A DNA stretch of 24,096 bases from an uncultured Collinsella sp. (GCA_900550965.1 URUC01000026.1:1-24096); one strand, 5' to 3'. Counted from the stretch's first letter, positions 1 to 8,086 are shown. The notes: generated by a model not told the origin, from the letters alone. A program made the numbers and translations.

Positions 1-119
1 CGATTCTGATTACTCTTGGCTACGTTTGCGTTGCGGGTGTCGTCTCGCTTGCTGTTACCTTTGGCCTTGCCGTCGTCCTTAAGATGCCCGAGGTCTCGGC
101 GCTGATTCGTCGCAAGTAG
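1..119 (+). CDS. C-terminal end of a membrane protein (partial)
   Basis: An open frame enters from the left edge (codons in phase with position 3) and stops at TAG 117-119. It gives about 38 residues: a hydrophobic stretch rich in Val, Leu, Ala and Gly that reads as one transmembrane helix, then a short basic tail ending LIRRK. This is the topology of the last helix of a polytopic inner-membrane protein. A lipid II flippase (MurJ/MviN) is one possibility, because its last helix often ends in a similar basic tail, but this piece is too short to decide. It ends directly at the start of uvrC, so the two genes are probably cotranscribed. Confidence 0.6.
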   Translation, partial: ILITLGYVCVAGVVSLAVTFGLAVVLKMPEVSALIRRK

Positions 120-2066
120 GTGCGCGTGGCCGGTCACGACAACATTCCAACGCTTGCCGAGCAGGTTTCGCGCGTTCCCACGCAGCCCGGCTGCTACCTT
201 TGGAAAGACGCCAAGGGCGATGTCATCTACGTGGGCAAGGCGAAAAACCTGCGCGCCCGTATGCGTCAGTACGTGACGCTGCAGGACGAGCGCCAGAAGA
301 TCCCGCTGATGATGCAGCTGGTGGCGAGCTTTGACTATATCGTGGTGGAGACCGAGCACGAGGCGTTGGTGCTCGAGCGCAATTTGATTGGTCAGTACCA
401 TCCGTACTTTAACGTCGACCTCAAGGATGACAAGAGCTACCCCTTTATCGCCATTACAAAGGGCGACCTGTATCCCGCTATCAAATACACGCGTGAGCGT
501 CATAAGCCGGGAACGCGCTATTTTGGACCTTATACCGATAGCCGCGCGGCACGTGAGACGATAGATACGCTGCGCAAGGTTATCCCCATCTGCTCCGCAT
601 CCTGTGCGGAGTGGCGTCGTTGTCGCCGTATCGTCGAGTCCCACAAGGGCGAGGAAGACATCGTCAATATGATTTGCGCGCAAAACGGGCGCCCCTGCTT
701 TGACTACCATGTCGGGCGTGGCCCGGGTGCGTGTGTCGGCGCGATTTCCCCGGCAGACTATGCCAAGAACGTCAAGCGTGTCGAGCGCTTTTTGTCGGGC
801 CATCGCAAGGACGTCGTCGATGAGCTGACCTCCGAGATGACGGATGCCGCTGAGGCGCTCGACTTTGAGCGCGCGGCACGCGTCAAACGTCGTTTGGAGG
901 TCATCAGGGGTCTGGACGATCGTCAGCAAGTCGTTTTTCCCTCCAGTGTCGATATAGATGTCATCGGTTTCTATCGCGAGGAGACCATCTCCGCCGCTTG
1001 CGTCTTCGTCGTTCGCGAGGGCCGAACAGTTCGCACCTGCGAGTTCATTCTCGACAAGGGTCTTGATGTTGACGAGGAAGAGCTCCAGTCGGGCTTTCTT
1101 AAGCGCTATTACGACGAGACGGCTGATATTCCAGCTGAGGTCAACCTTTCCGTCGAGCTTGAGGATGCGGAGGCGCTGGGGGGGTGGCTTGCGGGCAAGC
1201 GTGAGCGTTCCTGCCATCTCCATAGGCCGCAGCGTGGCGAAAAGCACCGTCTGCTCGATATGGCATCCAAAAATGCGCGCCATGCCCTCATGCGCTACAT
1301 GATGCGAACGGGGTACGCTGACGACCGCACCAATCAAGCGCTCCTGGAGCTCGAAAGTGCGTTGGCGCTGCCATCGCCGCCGTTGCGTATCGAGTGCTTC
1401 GATATCTCTACACTGCATGGCACCTTTACGGTCGCCTCGATGGTGGTGTTTACCAACGGGCGCGCCGACAAGAGTCAGTATCGTCGTTTTAAAATTCAGG
1501 CCGAATTGGACGAGGCAAACGACTTCGTGTCGATGTCCGAGGTTTTGGGACGACGCTATGCTCCCGAGCGCATGGCCGACGAGCGCTTTGGCTCGCGCCC
1601 CGATTTGCTCGTTGTCGATGGCGGTAAGCCGCAATTGACCGCTGCGATCAAGCAACTTGAGGCTCTTGGGCTCGATATACCAGTTTGTGGCTTGGCGAAG
1701 GCCGATGAGGAAGTTTTCGTGCCTTGGGACGAGACTCCCGTCGTGCTGCCGACCGGGTCCGCGTCGCTCTATCTAATTAAACAGGTGCGCGATGAATCGC
1801 ACCGTTTTGCCATCACGTTCCATCGCGAATTGCGCGATAAAGCCATGACGGTTTCGGTACTCGATGACGTTCCAGGCGTGGGACCCACCAGAAAACGTGC
1901 CCTTATGCGCCATTTTGGCTCGATGAAGCGTTTGCGCGCGGCGAGCGAGCAAGAGATCGTGGAAGTTCGAGGCATTCCTGCCGATGTCGCCAAAGCGGTT
2001 CACGAGGCGCTCGTTGCATGGAATGCCGAGCGCGCCGAGGCGGCGGCAAAGCAATCCGAAAACTAA
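120..2066 (+). CDS. uvrC: UvrABC excinuclease subunit C
   Basis: UvrC makes both incisions around a DNA lesion during nucleotide excision repair, acting on the UvrB-DNA complex in the cytoplasm. At 648 aa it has the full family architecture: an N-terminal GIY-YIG nuclease (about residues 17-98, with IYVGKAKNLRAR at 36-47 and the ERN motif at 86-88), a Cys-rich linker (158-205), a UVR helix pair that contacts UvrB (about 233-265), an RNase H-like nuclease (DIS at 428-430, VVDGGK at 498-503, DESHRF at 558-563) and a C-terminal helix-hairpin-helix repeat (about 584-632). D428, D500 and H561 fit the second active site. The start is GTG; GTG 126 is an alternative and is better spaced from AAGTAGG at 114-120. 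The linker is unusual: it carries an insertion, and one Cys of the family's four-Cys set is Gly201. Confidence 0.97.
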   Translation: MRVAGHDNIPTLAEQVSRVPTQPGCYLWKDAKGDVIYVGKAKNLRARMRQYVTLQDERQKIPLMMQLVASFDYIVVETEHEALVLERNLIGQYHPYFNVDLKDDKSYPFIAITKGDLYPAIKYTRERHKPGTRYFGPYTDSRAARETIDTLRKVIPICSASCAEWRRCRRIVESHKGEEDIVNMICAQNGRPCFDYHVGRGPGACVGAISPADYAKNVKRVERFLSGHRKDVVDELTSEMTDAAEALDFERAARVKRRLEVIRGLDDRQQVVFPSSVDIDVIGFYREETISAACVFVVREGRTVRTCEFILDKGLDVDEEELQSGFLKRYYDETADIPAEVNLSVELEDAEALGGWLAGKRERSCHLHRPQRGEKHRLLDMASKNARHALMRYMMRTGYADDRTNQALLELESALALPSPPLRIECFDISTLHGTFTVASMVVFTNGRADKSQYRRFKIQAELDEANDFVSMSEVLGRRYAPERMADERFGSRPDLLVVDGGKPQLTAAIKQLEALGLDIPVCGLAKADEEVFVPWDETPVVLPTGSASLYLIKQVRDESHRFAITFHRELRDKAMTVSVLDDVPGVGPTRKRALMRHFGSMKRLRAASEQEIVEVRGIPADVAKAVHEALVAWNAERAEAAAKQSEN

Positions 2067-2087
2067 ACACGCCTCTAAACCACTGAT

Positions 2088-2118
2088 ATACATGATTGCG
2101 TGATTTTCAATCATGTAT
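2088..2118. repeat. Perfect 11-bp inverted repeat after uvrC
   Basis: ATACATGATTG at 2088-2098 is the exact reverse complement of CAATCATGTAT at 2108-2118, with a 9-nt spacer. It is 21 nt past the uvrC stop. Only two T residues follow the right arm before CAC, so it is a weak intrinsic terminator at best. It could also be a protein-binding dyad or an mRNA 3'-end stabiliser. Confidence 0.5.
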
Positions 2119-2159
2119 TTCACGGCGATTACCAGCCGATTTCGGGTTTTATTAACGCT

Positions 2160-2199
2160 AAAACGTTTGACTAGCCATGGTGAACAACCCTGCTATTCT
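2160..2199 (+). promoter_or_regulatory. Candidate promoter of the sat-nan operon with an AAAACGTTT dyad
   Basis: TGCTATTCT at 2191-2199 is an extended -10 element (TGN then TATTCT). A TTGACT lies at 2167-2172, but 21 nt separates it from TATTCT, too far for a normal -35, so the extended -10 would carry most of the recognition. The 8-bp palindrome AAACGTTT (2161-2168) overlaps the start of that TTGACT and resembles the centre of LacI/CcpA-family operators. Assigned from sequence only. Confidence 0.4.
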
Positions 2200-2229
2200 G
2201 CGGGTTGACGAAGACTGATATCTCACCTC

Positions 2230-2314
2230 GTCGATACATACTGTCTGGCGAATCGTTTGTCAATGAATTCGGTGAACGGTAGTAAATACCGTTCAAGCGT
2301 ATGTATGTATCGGT
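2230..2314 (+). ncRNA. Predicted three-way-junction leader RNA upstream of satA (candidate cis-regulatory RNA)
   Basis: The closing stem P1 pairs CGATACATAC (2232-2241) perfectly with GTATGTATCG (2303-2312) and extends by two G-U pairs to 2230/2314. Inside are P2 (CGAATCGTT at 2249-2257 with AATG and ATTCG at 2262-2271, one bulged A, 4-nt loop) and P3 (GAACGGTA at 2274-2281 with TACCGTTC at 2287-2294, 5-nt loop). Junction strands are 2242-2248, 2272-2273 and 2295-2302. I do not recognise a known riboswitch family. No terminator with a T-tract follows, so any switch would more likely act on translation, or the dyads could be DNA operators. Confidence 0.45.
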
Positions 2315-2431
2315 CGCCGAGCGCGGCACCTCAGTTGGGCTCGTCGGTAGGTAAGGTATATATCGTCCGCAAGTTGCGCGGGGGCGCGTCTAGGTGCTCC
2401 CGGGTAAGATTCTCTATTGATAGGAGAAGAC

Positions 2432-4045
2432 ATGGCCATCATCAACAAGGGTATGTCCAGGCGTTCGTTCCTCGGCCTCACCGGCAGCGTCGCTGCTGTC
2501 GCAGGGCTTGGTCTCACCGGCTGCGGTGGCAGCTCTAGCGACGAGGGTTCCGCTTCCGGTTCCACCGATTCCGCCAACCGTGGCGGCGGCGTGATCACCG
2601 CTGGTTCCGCTTACGCTCCGTCCAGCTTCGATCCCGCCAGCACCGGCTCCGCTGTGGGCCTGGGTGCTAACTGGCACGTCGTCGAGGGCCTCTACGGCAT
2701 CGATTACCACGACTACAGCACCTTCAACGAGCTCGCCACCGACGATCCCAAGTCTGTGGACGACACCACTTTCGAGGTCACCATCCGCAAGGGCGCCAAG
2801 TTCTCCGATGGCACCGAGGTCACCGCTGACGATGTCGTTGCCTCCTACACCGCTTGCGCCGCTTCCGCTACCTATGCTCCGTTCTTCCAGCCCTTCGAGT
2901 CCATCGAGGCCAAGGACGCCAGCACCGTGACGGTCAAGACCAAGGTCCCCAACTTCTCCCTGCTCAAGGATCGTCTGGCCATCGTCCGCGTTACCCCGGC
3001 CACCCAGACCGAGGAGGATCGCGCCAAGCAGCCGATCGGCTCCGGCCCCTGGATGTACGACTCTATCTCCGATACCGAGATCACCCTGGTTCCCAACCCC
3101 GAGTACAACGGTGAGTATGCTGCTGAGGATAAGAAGATCCAGTACAGCATCCTGACCGACCCCACCGCTCGCGTTACCGCTCAGCAGGAGGGCTCCACGC
3201 TCGTTATGGAGCTCGTTACCGCTGACGCCGTCGACCAGCTCGAGAGCGCCGGCTGCAAGATCGATAACGTTCAGGGTTTCGGCACCCGCTTCATCATGTT
3301 CAACGTCGCCAAGGAGCCTTGGAACAACGTCAAGGTCCGTCAGGCTGTCATGTATGCGCTCGACACCGAGAAGATGGTCAGCAACACCTTCGCCGGCCTT
3401 GCCACCGCTGCCAGCTGCTACCTGCCCAAGAGCTTCACCAACTATCATGAGGCTTCCACGGTGTACAAGACCGACGCCAAGAAGGCTAAGAAGCTCATCG
3501 AGGAGTCTGGCATCACCCCGGGTGCCATCACCCTGCGCACCACCGACAACGAGCAGATTAAGGGCATGGCCGCCCAGGTCAAGAACGACCTCGACGCTCT
3601 CGGCTTCGATGTGACCATCCAGACCGATACCTCGCCGGCCACCTACGCTGCCATCGACGGCGGCGAGGCCTACGATATCCTCCTTGCCCCTGGCGATCCT
3701 TCCTGCTTCGGCGCCGACCCCGACCTGCTGCTCAACTGGTGGTACGGCGACAACGTCTGGATGCAGACCCGTTGCCCGTGGAAGGAGTCCGCTGAGTGGC
3801 AGAAGCTCCACAGTCTCATGGACGAGGCTCTTGCCGCCGAGGGCGACGAGCAGCAGAAGAAGTGGAACGAGTGCTTCGACATCATTGCCGACAACGCCGT
3901 TCTGTACCCCGTTGTCCACGTCAAGACCGTCTCCGCTTCCTGGGACGATCCGTCCACTGCGCCCAACGGCGAGGCCCTCGATGGCTTCAAGGGCATCGGC
4001 ACGACGAGCATGTCCTTCAGGGGCGTTGCGACCGTCAAGGCGTAA
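2432..4045 (+). CDS. satA: Sat-type ABC transporter substrate-binding lipoprotein (SBP family 5), probable sialic-acid receptor
   Basis: This is the extracytoplasmic solute receptor that would deliver substrate to the permeases encoded next. The start is ATG 2432, with AGGAG at 2422-2426 five bases upstream. The 537-aa product opens with a twin-arginine signal (SRRSFLG, residues 9-15), a hydrophobic core and a lipobox LTGC with the lipidated Cys at 31, then a Ser/Gly/Asp linker. The body matches the DppA/OppA-type binding proteins (SBP_bac_5), including the KFSDGTEVTADDV block near residue 130 and a full-length C-terminal lobe. Peptides would be the default substrate for this family. Sialic acid is inferred from the downstream esterase-nanA-nanK-nanE genes and from the known SatABCD sialate transporter of Haemophilus ducreyi, a member of the same superfamily. 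Codon use is strongly biased, which suggests high expression. Confidence 0.88.
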   Translation: MAIINKGMSRRSFLGLTGSVAAVAGLGLTGCGGSSSDEGSASGSTDSANRGGGVITAGSAYAPSSFDPASTGSAVGLGANWHVVEGLYGIDYHDYSTFNELATDDPKSVDDTTFEVTIRKGAKFSDGTEVTADDVVASYTACAASATYAPFFQPFESIEAKDASTVTVKTKVPNFSLLKDRLAIVRVTPATQTEEDRAKQPIGSGPWMYDSISDTEITLVPNPEYNGEYAAEDKKIQYSILTDPTARVTAQQEGSTLVMELVTADAVDQLESAGCKIDNVQGFGTRFIMFNVAKEPWNNVKVRQAVMYALDTEKMVSNTFAGLATAASCYLPKSFTNYHEASTVYKTDAKKAKKLIEESGITPGAITLRTTDNEQIKGMAAQVKNDLDALGFDVTIQTDTSPATYAAIDGGEAYDILLAPGDPSCFGADPDLLLNWWYGDNVWMQTRCPWKESAEWQKLHSLMDEALAAEGDEQQKKWNECFDIIADNAVLYPVVHVKTVSASWDDPSTAPNGEALDGFKGIGTTSMSFRGVATVKA

Positions 4046-4107
4046 GACTCGCTTGAGTCTGTATGCAGGATGTCGGTCGTTGGGACCGTATCCTCATAGT
4101 TGAAACA

Positions 4108-4141
4108 AAGACCCGGGCGACCTCGATGTCGCTCGGGTCTT
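4108..4141. repeat. 14-bp hairpin between satA and satB
   Basis: AAGACCCGGGCGAC (4108-4121) pairs with GTCGCTCGGGTCTT (4128-4141) with one G-U pair and a 6-nt loop. No T-tract follows on the + strand, so it is unlikely to be a complete terminator for the operon. On the - strand the sequence beyond it is T-rich. Strong hairpins between a binding-protein gene and its permease genes commonly protect the upstream mRNA and set the excess of receptor over permease; that role is inferred here. Confidence 0.6.
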
Positions 4142-4202
4142 GTAATGAGTATCCGTACTCATATACCAGTTGGTCCTACCGACAAAAGAAAGGGGAGAGA
4201 AC

Positions 4203-5159
4203 GTGAACAACTTGCTACGTTTGATTGGAAGGCGTCTTGTGGCGCTGCCGATCATGGCATTGGGCGTCACCGTCCTGGTGTTCTTCCTTATGTCGTTCTC
4301 CAAGACCGACCCCGCCTACACGGCGTTGGGTGACGGTGCCTCGCCCGAGGCGGTTGCCGAGTACCATGAGAAGTATGGTCTGGACGACCCCTGGCCCGTG
4401 CGCTACGTGCGCTATATGGGCGATTTGATCCATGGCGACATGGGCACCTATGGTGCTGCTCGCAACTCCGTTGCCAAGCGCATCTCCACGGCCCTGCCCG
4501 TCACGATGCAGCTGACCTTCATCGGCCTTGCCATCGGTGCGGTCGTTTCGTTTTTGCTCGGCGTCATCGCGGCACTGTATCGCGACAAATGGCCGGACCA
4601 AGTGATCCGCGTCTTTTCCATCGCCGGCTTGGCAACCCCGTCGTTCTGGCTTGCCGTTCTGTTGATCCTGCTGTTCTCTTCCTACCTTAAGGTGCTCCCG
4701 GCATCGGGTGCTCTGCCTCACTTCACCACGAATCCGGCTGGTTATCTGGGCCGCATGATTATGCCCGCCATCGCCTTGGCATTTCCGCTGACGGGCCAGA
4801 TGACTCGTATCGTGCGTACCGCCATGGTCGAGGAGCTCGACAAGGACTATGTCCGTATGGCTCGCGGTGCCGGCGTTCCCGAGAAGGTCGTCGTCGGTAT
4901 CAACGTTCTTCGCAATGCGCTGATCACCCCGGTCACCACCCTCGGTCTTAAGATCGGTTACCTCATGGGCGGCGCCGTCGTCATCGAGGTTATCTTCAAC
5001 CTCCCCGGCATGGGCACCGCGATTCTGCAGGGCGTTCAGGGCAACGAGGCGAACCTGGTTCAGGGCGTCGTTATCGTCGTTGCTCTTGCCTTCATCATCA
5101 TCAACATCGTGGTTGACATGCTCTACCTGCTCATCAACCCGCGCATCAGGACGGTGTAG
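4203..5159 (+). CDS. satB: ABC transporter permease, DppB/OppB family (sialic-acid transporter, first permease)
   Basis: An inner-membrane permease that forms half of the translocation channel with the permease part of the next gene. The start is taken as GTG 4203 because GGGGAGAG (4192-4199) sits just upstream; an ATG at 4170 lies before that site. The 318-aa product has an N-terminal helix (about residues 9-32), the periplasmic segment with GLDDPWPVRYVRY near 65-77, about five more helices, and the cytoplasmic EAA loop (EELDKDYVRMARGAG, about 213-227) that docks onto an ATPase. It ends with NPRIR, typical of the DppB family. It follows satA after 157 nt and is four bases upstream of the fused permease-ATPase gene, so it is translationally linked with it. 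Confidence 0.92.
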   Translation: MNNLLRLIGRRLVALPIMALGVTVLVFFLMSFSKTDPAYTALGDGASPEAVAEYHEKYGLDDPWPVRYVRYMGDLIHGDMGTYGAARNSVAKRISTALPVTMQLTFIGLAIGAVVSFLLGVIAALYRDKWPDQVIRVFSIAGLATPSFWLAVLLILLFSSYLKVLPASGALPHFTTNPAGYLGRMIMPAIALAFPLTGQMTRIVRTAMVEELDKDYVRMARGAGVPEKVVVGINVLRNALITPVTTLGLKIGYLMGGAVVIEVIFNLPGMGTAILQGVQGNEANLVQGVVIVVALAFIIINIVVDMLYLLINPRIRTV

Positions 5160-5162
5160 ATT

Positions 5163-7178
5163 ATGGTAAAGATTCGAGAGAAGCAAACCGAGCAGCTCGA
5201 GAAGGCTGCCTCCAAGGGGCTCAAGCTCGGTGGCTGGAAGAAGATGACGCTGTCTTCTAAGATTGCCGCCGTCGTGCTGGTGCTGGTCGCGCTGACTGCG
5301 ATTCTGGCGCCCCTTCTTGCCCCCTATAGCCCGGTCGAGATCTTTACGGCTCGCCAGGCTCCCGGCAACGGATTTATCTTCGGTACCGACGATAAGGGTC
5401 GCGATATTCTGTCGCGTATGCTCTACGGTGGTCGTTACTCGCTGATTATCGGCTTTGGCGCCACTGCCATGGCTCTGGTCTGCGGCTCGGTCGTGGGCGC
5501 CCTTGCAGCGGTTTCGCGCAAGGCCGTCTCCGAGACGATCATGCGTATCTTGGACATCATCATGTCCATCCCGGGCATCGCCCTCGCGGCCGTCTTCGTC
5601 TCCATCCTGGGCAACTCCGTGCCGTCGATCATCTTCGCCATCGGCTTTATGTACACTCCGCAGATTGCCCGTATCGTGCGCGCCAACATCGTGTCCGAGT
5701 ACGGCGAGGACTATGTCCGCGCGGTCATCGTTTCCGGCGCCAAGGCTCCGTGGATTTTAATCAAGCATGTTCTGCGTAACTGCATCGCCCCGATCATGGT
5801 CTTCACCGTTACCCTAGTCGCCGACGCCATCATCTTCGAGGCTTCGCTGACCTTCATCGGCGCTGGTATCCAGGAGCCCACCGCTACCTGGGGCAACATC
5901 CTCGCCGACGCCCGCGGCGGCGTGCTCGCCGGCCGTTGGTGGCAGGCGTTGTTCCCGGGCCTGGCCATCATGATCACCTGCCTGGCGCTCAACATCCTCT
6001 CCGAGGGCATTACCGACGCCATGGCCGCTGCTCCCTCCGCCGCCCTGGATCCGACCGATTCCTCCAAGCGCCGCGAGGCCGACCTGCTGGTCTCCGACCC
6101 CGTTCGCGCCTACAAGGAGCAGGCCCAGTCCCTCTCCGCTCGCCTTGGCGCCCTGCGCGATGTCGAGCTCAAGCGTGACGATCGCCATGTGCCCGACGAG
6201 TCTGTCGAACCGATTCTCTCGGTCCGTGACTTCTGCATTCAGTTTGAGCATCACGGTGATATCAACGTCGTCGACCATGTCAACTTTGACGTCCGTCCTG
6301 GTCAGACCATGGGCCTGGTGGGCGAGTCCGGTTGCGGTAAGTCCATCACCACGCTGGCCATCATGGGCCTGACCGACGATGACGAGCACCTTTCCGGCCA
6401 GGTCCTCTGGGAGGGCCGCGACCTGCTCAAGATGAGCAAGAAGGAGTGGTTCGGCCTGCGCGGTACCGATATCGCTATGGTCTATCAGGACGCCCTGTCC
6501 TCGCTCAACCCCTCCATGCTCATCTCTGCCCAGATGAAGCAGCTCACCAAGCGCGGCGGCACCCGCAGCGCCGAGGAACTCCTGGAGCTCGTGGGCCTCG
6601 ACCCCAAGCGTACGCTCGAGAGCTACCCGCATGAGCTTTCCGGTGGCCAGCGTCAGCGTGTCCTGATCGCCATGGCCCTTACCCGCGACCCCAAGCTGGT
6701 CATCTGCGACGAGCCCACGACCGCTCTGGACGTTACCGTCCAGAAGCAGGTCATCAAGCTGCTCAACGACCTTCAGGCCAAGCCCGGCTTTGCCATGATC
6801 TTCGTCTCGCATGACTTGGCGCTGGTCGCCGAGGTCGCCCATAACATCACGGTTATGTACGCCGGTCAGGTTATCGAGCAGGCGCCCACCAAGGAGCTGC
6901 TCACTAACCCGATCCACGAGTACACCCGCGGTCTTCTGGGCTCCGTTCTGTCCATCGAGAGCGGTTCGGGCCGTCTGCACCAGGTGCCCGGCGCCGTTCC
7001 GAGCCCGCGCGATTTCCCCAAGGGCGATCGCTTCGCGCCCCGCTCGAGCCATCCGCGCATTGGCCTGGACACCCGTCCGGTCTTCAAGCGCGTGCCCGGC
7101 ACCGAGCACTTCTATTCCGAGCTCCCCGACGAGGTGCTCAAGGCAAATGGTTTGACCCCTCACGCGGAGGTGATGTAG
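5163..7178 (+). CDS. satC: Fused ABC transporter permease-ATPase (DppC-like plus DppD-like), Sat-type
   Basis: One 671-aa protein combines the second permease with the first ATPase. Residues 1-290 are DppC-like: a membrane helix at about 34-54, FGTDDKGRDILSR (73-85), several more helices, and an EAA loop (EYGEDYVRAVIVSGAK, 179-194). After a charged linker (about 297-345) comes a complete ATPase: Walker A GESGCGKS (387-394), Q-loop Q442, signature LSGGQ (492-496), Walker B with D516 and E517, and switch His550. The C-terminal extension lacks the Cys residues that many OppD/DppD proteins use for an iron-sulfur cluster (GDRFAPRSSH, 621-630). As I recall it, the H. ducreyi SatC protein has a similar fusion. 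ATG 5163 lies three bases after the satB stop, and the gene abuts the next ATPase. Confidence 0.93.
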   Translation: MVKIREKQTEQLEKAASKGLKLGGWKKMTLSSKIAAVVLVLVALTAILAPLLAPYSPVEIFTARQAPGNGFIFGTDDKGRDILSRMLYGGRYSLIIGFGATAMALVCGSVVGALAAVSRKAVSETIMRILDIIMSIPGIALAAVFVSILGNSVPSIIFAIGFMYTPQIARIVRANIVSEYGEDYVRAVIVSGAKAPWILIKHVLRNCIAPIMVFTVTLVADAIIFEASLTFIGAGIQEPTATWGNILADARGGVLAGRWWQALFPGLAIMITCLALNILSEGITDAMAAAPSAALDPTDSSKRREADLLVSDPVRAYKEQAQSLSARLGALRDVELKRDDRHVPDESVEPILSVRDFCIQFEHHGDINVVDHVNFDVRPGQTMGLVGESGCGKSITTLAIMGLTDDDEHLSGQVLWEGRDLLKMSKKEWFGLRGTDIAMVYQDALSSLNPSMLISAQMKQLTKRGGTRSAEELLELVGLDPKRTLESYPHELSGGQRQRVLIAMALTRDPKLVICDEPTTALDVTVQKQVIKLLNDLQAKPGFAMIFVSHDLALVAEVAHNITVMYAGQVIEQAPTKELLTNPIHEYTRGLLGSVLSIESGSGRLHQVPGAVPSPRDFPKGDRFAPRSSHPRIGLDTRPVFKRVPGTEHFYSELPDEVLKANGLTPHAEVM

Positions 7179-8006
7179 ATGAGCGAGACCGCAGTCAACG
7201 GCGTCGAGCCGATCATCTTCCTTGATGACGTCCACGTCACCTTTAGGACCCGTACCGGCTCGATTCTGCACCCCAACCTGGTTCACGCCGTCCAGGGTGT
7301 AACGATTAGGCTCATGCCCGGTCAGACGATCGGCATCGTCGGCGAGTCCGGTTGCGGTAAGTCCACCACCGCCAACGTCATGTGCGGCCTGCAGGCCCCC
7401 ACGAGCGGCAAGGTCTACTTTAAGGGCAAGGACGTAACCAAGCGTACCGCCGAGGACCGTCGCCACATGGGTCGCGTCATCTCGGTCGTGTTCCAGAACC
7501 CGGCCACGGCGCTCAACCCCCGCATGGTCGTTCGCGAGCAGCTGCTCGATCCCATGCGCGTCCACAATCTGGGCACCGAGGCCGAACAGGAGAAGCGCGT
7601 CAAGGAACTCCTGGAGCTCACCGGTCTGCCCAGCTCCGCCGCCGAGGTTCTTCCCGGTCAGCTTTCGGGCGGCCAGCGCCAGCGCGTCGCAATTGCCCGT
7701 GCCCTGTCGCTGAACCCCGATGCCATCATCGCCGACGAGCCCACCTCGGCTCTGGACGTTTCGGTCCGCGCGCAGATTCTGAACCTGCTGACCGACCTTA
7801 AGAAGGAGCTCGGCCTGGCCATGGTGTTCATCAGCCATGACATCCAGACGGTCCGCTATATCTCTGACGACATCATCGTTATGAATGGCGGCAAGATCGT
7901 CGAGCAGGGCGAGGCCAAGCAGGTCTTCCAGCACCCCCAGGACCCCTACACCAAGATGCTGCTCGGCGCTGCGCCGTCGCTGCTGCATCCCAAGCTCGGC
8001 GAGTAG
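7179..8006 (+). CDS. satD: ABC transporter ATP-binding protein, DppF/OppF family (sialic-acid transporter)
   Basis: This is the second nucleotide-binding subunit, which would pair with the ATPase half of the fused protein to power import. The 275-aa sequence has Walker A GESGCGKS (55-62), the Q-loop in FQNPATALNPR (105-115), signature LSGGQ (162-166), Walker B with D186 and E187, and switch His220. It stops soon after HPQDPYTKMLLGA (252-264) and so lacks the C-terminal oligopeptide-transporter extension and its Cys motif, which makes it shorter than a usual OppF of over 300 aa. ATG 7179 follows the previous TAG with no gap, and the ribosome binding site GGAGGTG lies inside the end of the upstream gene, indicating translational coupling. 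Confidence 0.94.
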   Translation: MSETAVNGVEPIIFLDDVHVTFRTRTGSILHPNLVHAVQGVTIRLMPGQTIGIVGESGCGKSTTANVMCGLQAPTSGKVYFKGKDVTKRTAEDRRHMGRVISVVFQNPATALNPRMVVREQLLDPMRVHNLGTEAEQEKRVKELLELTGLPSSAAEVLPGQLSGGQRQRVAIARALSLNPDAIIADEPTSALDVSVRAQILNLLTDLKKELGLAMVFISHDIQTVRYISDDIIVMNGGKIVEQGEAKQVFQHPQDPYTKMLLGAAPSLLHPKLGE

Positions 8007-8022
8007 TCTCGCTTTCCCTCCC

Positions 8023-8050
8023 GTGCGCCCGGTTCCCTTGCCGGGCGCAC
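8023..8050. repeat. 10-bp GC-rich hairpin between satD and the esterase gene
   Basis: GTGCGCCCGG (8023-8032) pairs perfectly with CCGGGCGCAC (8041-8050) around an 8-nt loop. The next bases are CTCCGTTGCG, not a T-tract, so it should not terminate efficiently by itself. It marks the boundary between the highly codon-biased transporter genes and the less biased esterase genes and may lower or stabilise one part of the message. Confidence 0.55.
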
Positions 8051-8086
8051 CTCCGTTGCGATTTCGAAAGGTTGGGTTCACGAGCC

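Larger units (their letters stand above)
2067..2431 (+). other. 365-nt non-coding region: uvrC 3' end, promoter and long leader of the sialic-acid operon
   Basis: No convincing gene lies here. From left to right it holds an AT-rich perfect inverted repeat just after uvrC, an AAAACGTTT dyad at 2160-2168, an extended -10 promoter near 2191-2199, a predicted three-way-junction RNA at 2230-2314, GC-rich sequence with smaller hairpin potential, and the satA ribosome binding site AGGAG at 2422-2426. The site can pair weakly with TTCTC at 2410-2414. If transcription starts near 2206, the 5' leader is about 225 nt, long for an ABC-transporter operon and suggestive of RNA-level control. Confidence 0.6.

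Noticed and set aside
2257..2538. Possible small + strand gene in the satA leader
   Set aside because: It overlaps the satA start in another frame, lacks a ribosome binding site and has an Arg/Ser-rich translation. The region is better explained as structured leader.
2414..3919. A 501-codon open frame on the - strand opposite satA
   Set aside because: Low-complexity Gly/Val/Leu-rich translation and perfect overlap with a confident binding-protein gene; it is a codon-bias shadow.
4108..4141. Hairpin read as a terminator ending a single-gene satA unit
   Set aside because: There is no T-tract on the + strand and no promoter is evident before satB, so the operon most likely continues through it.
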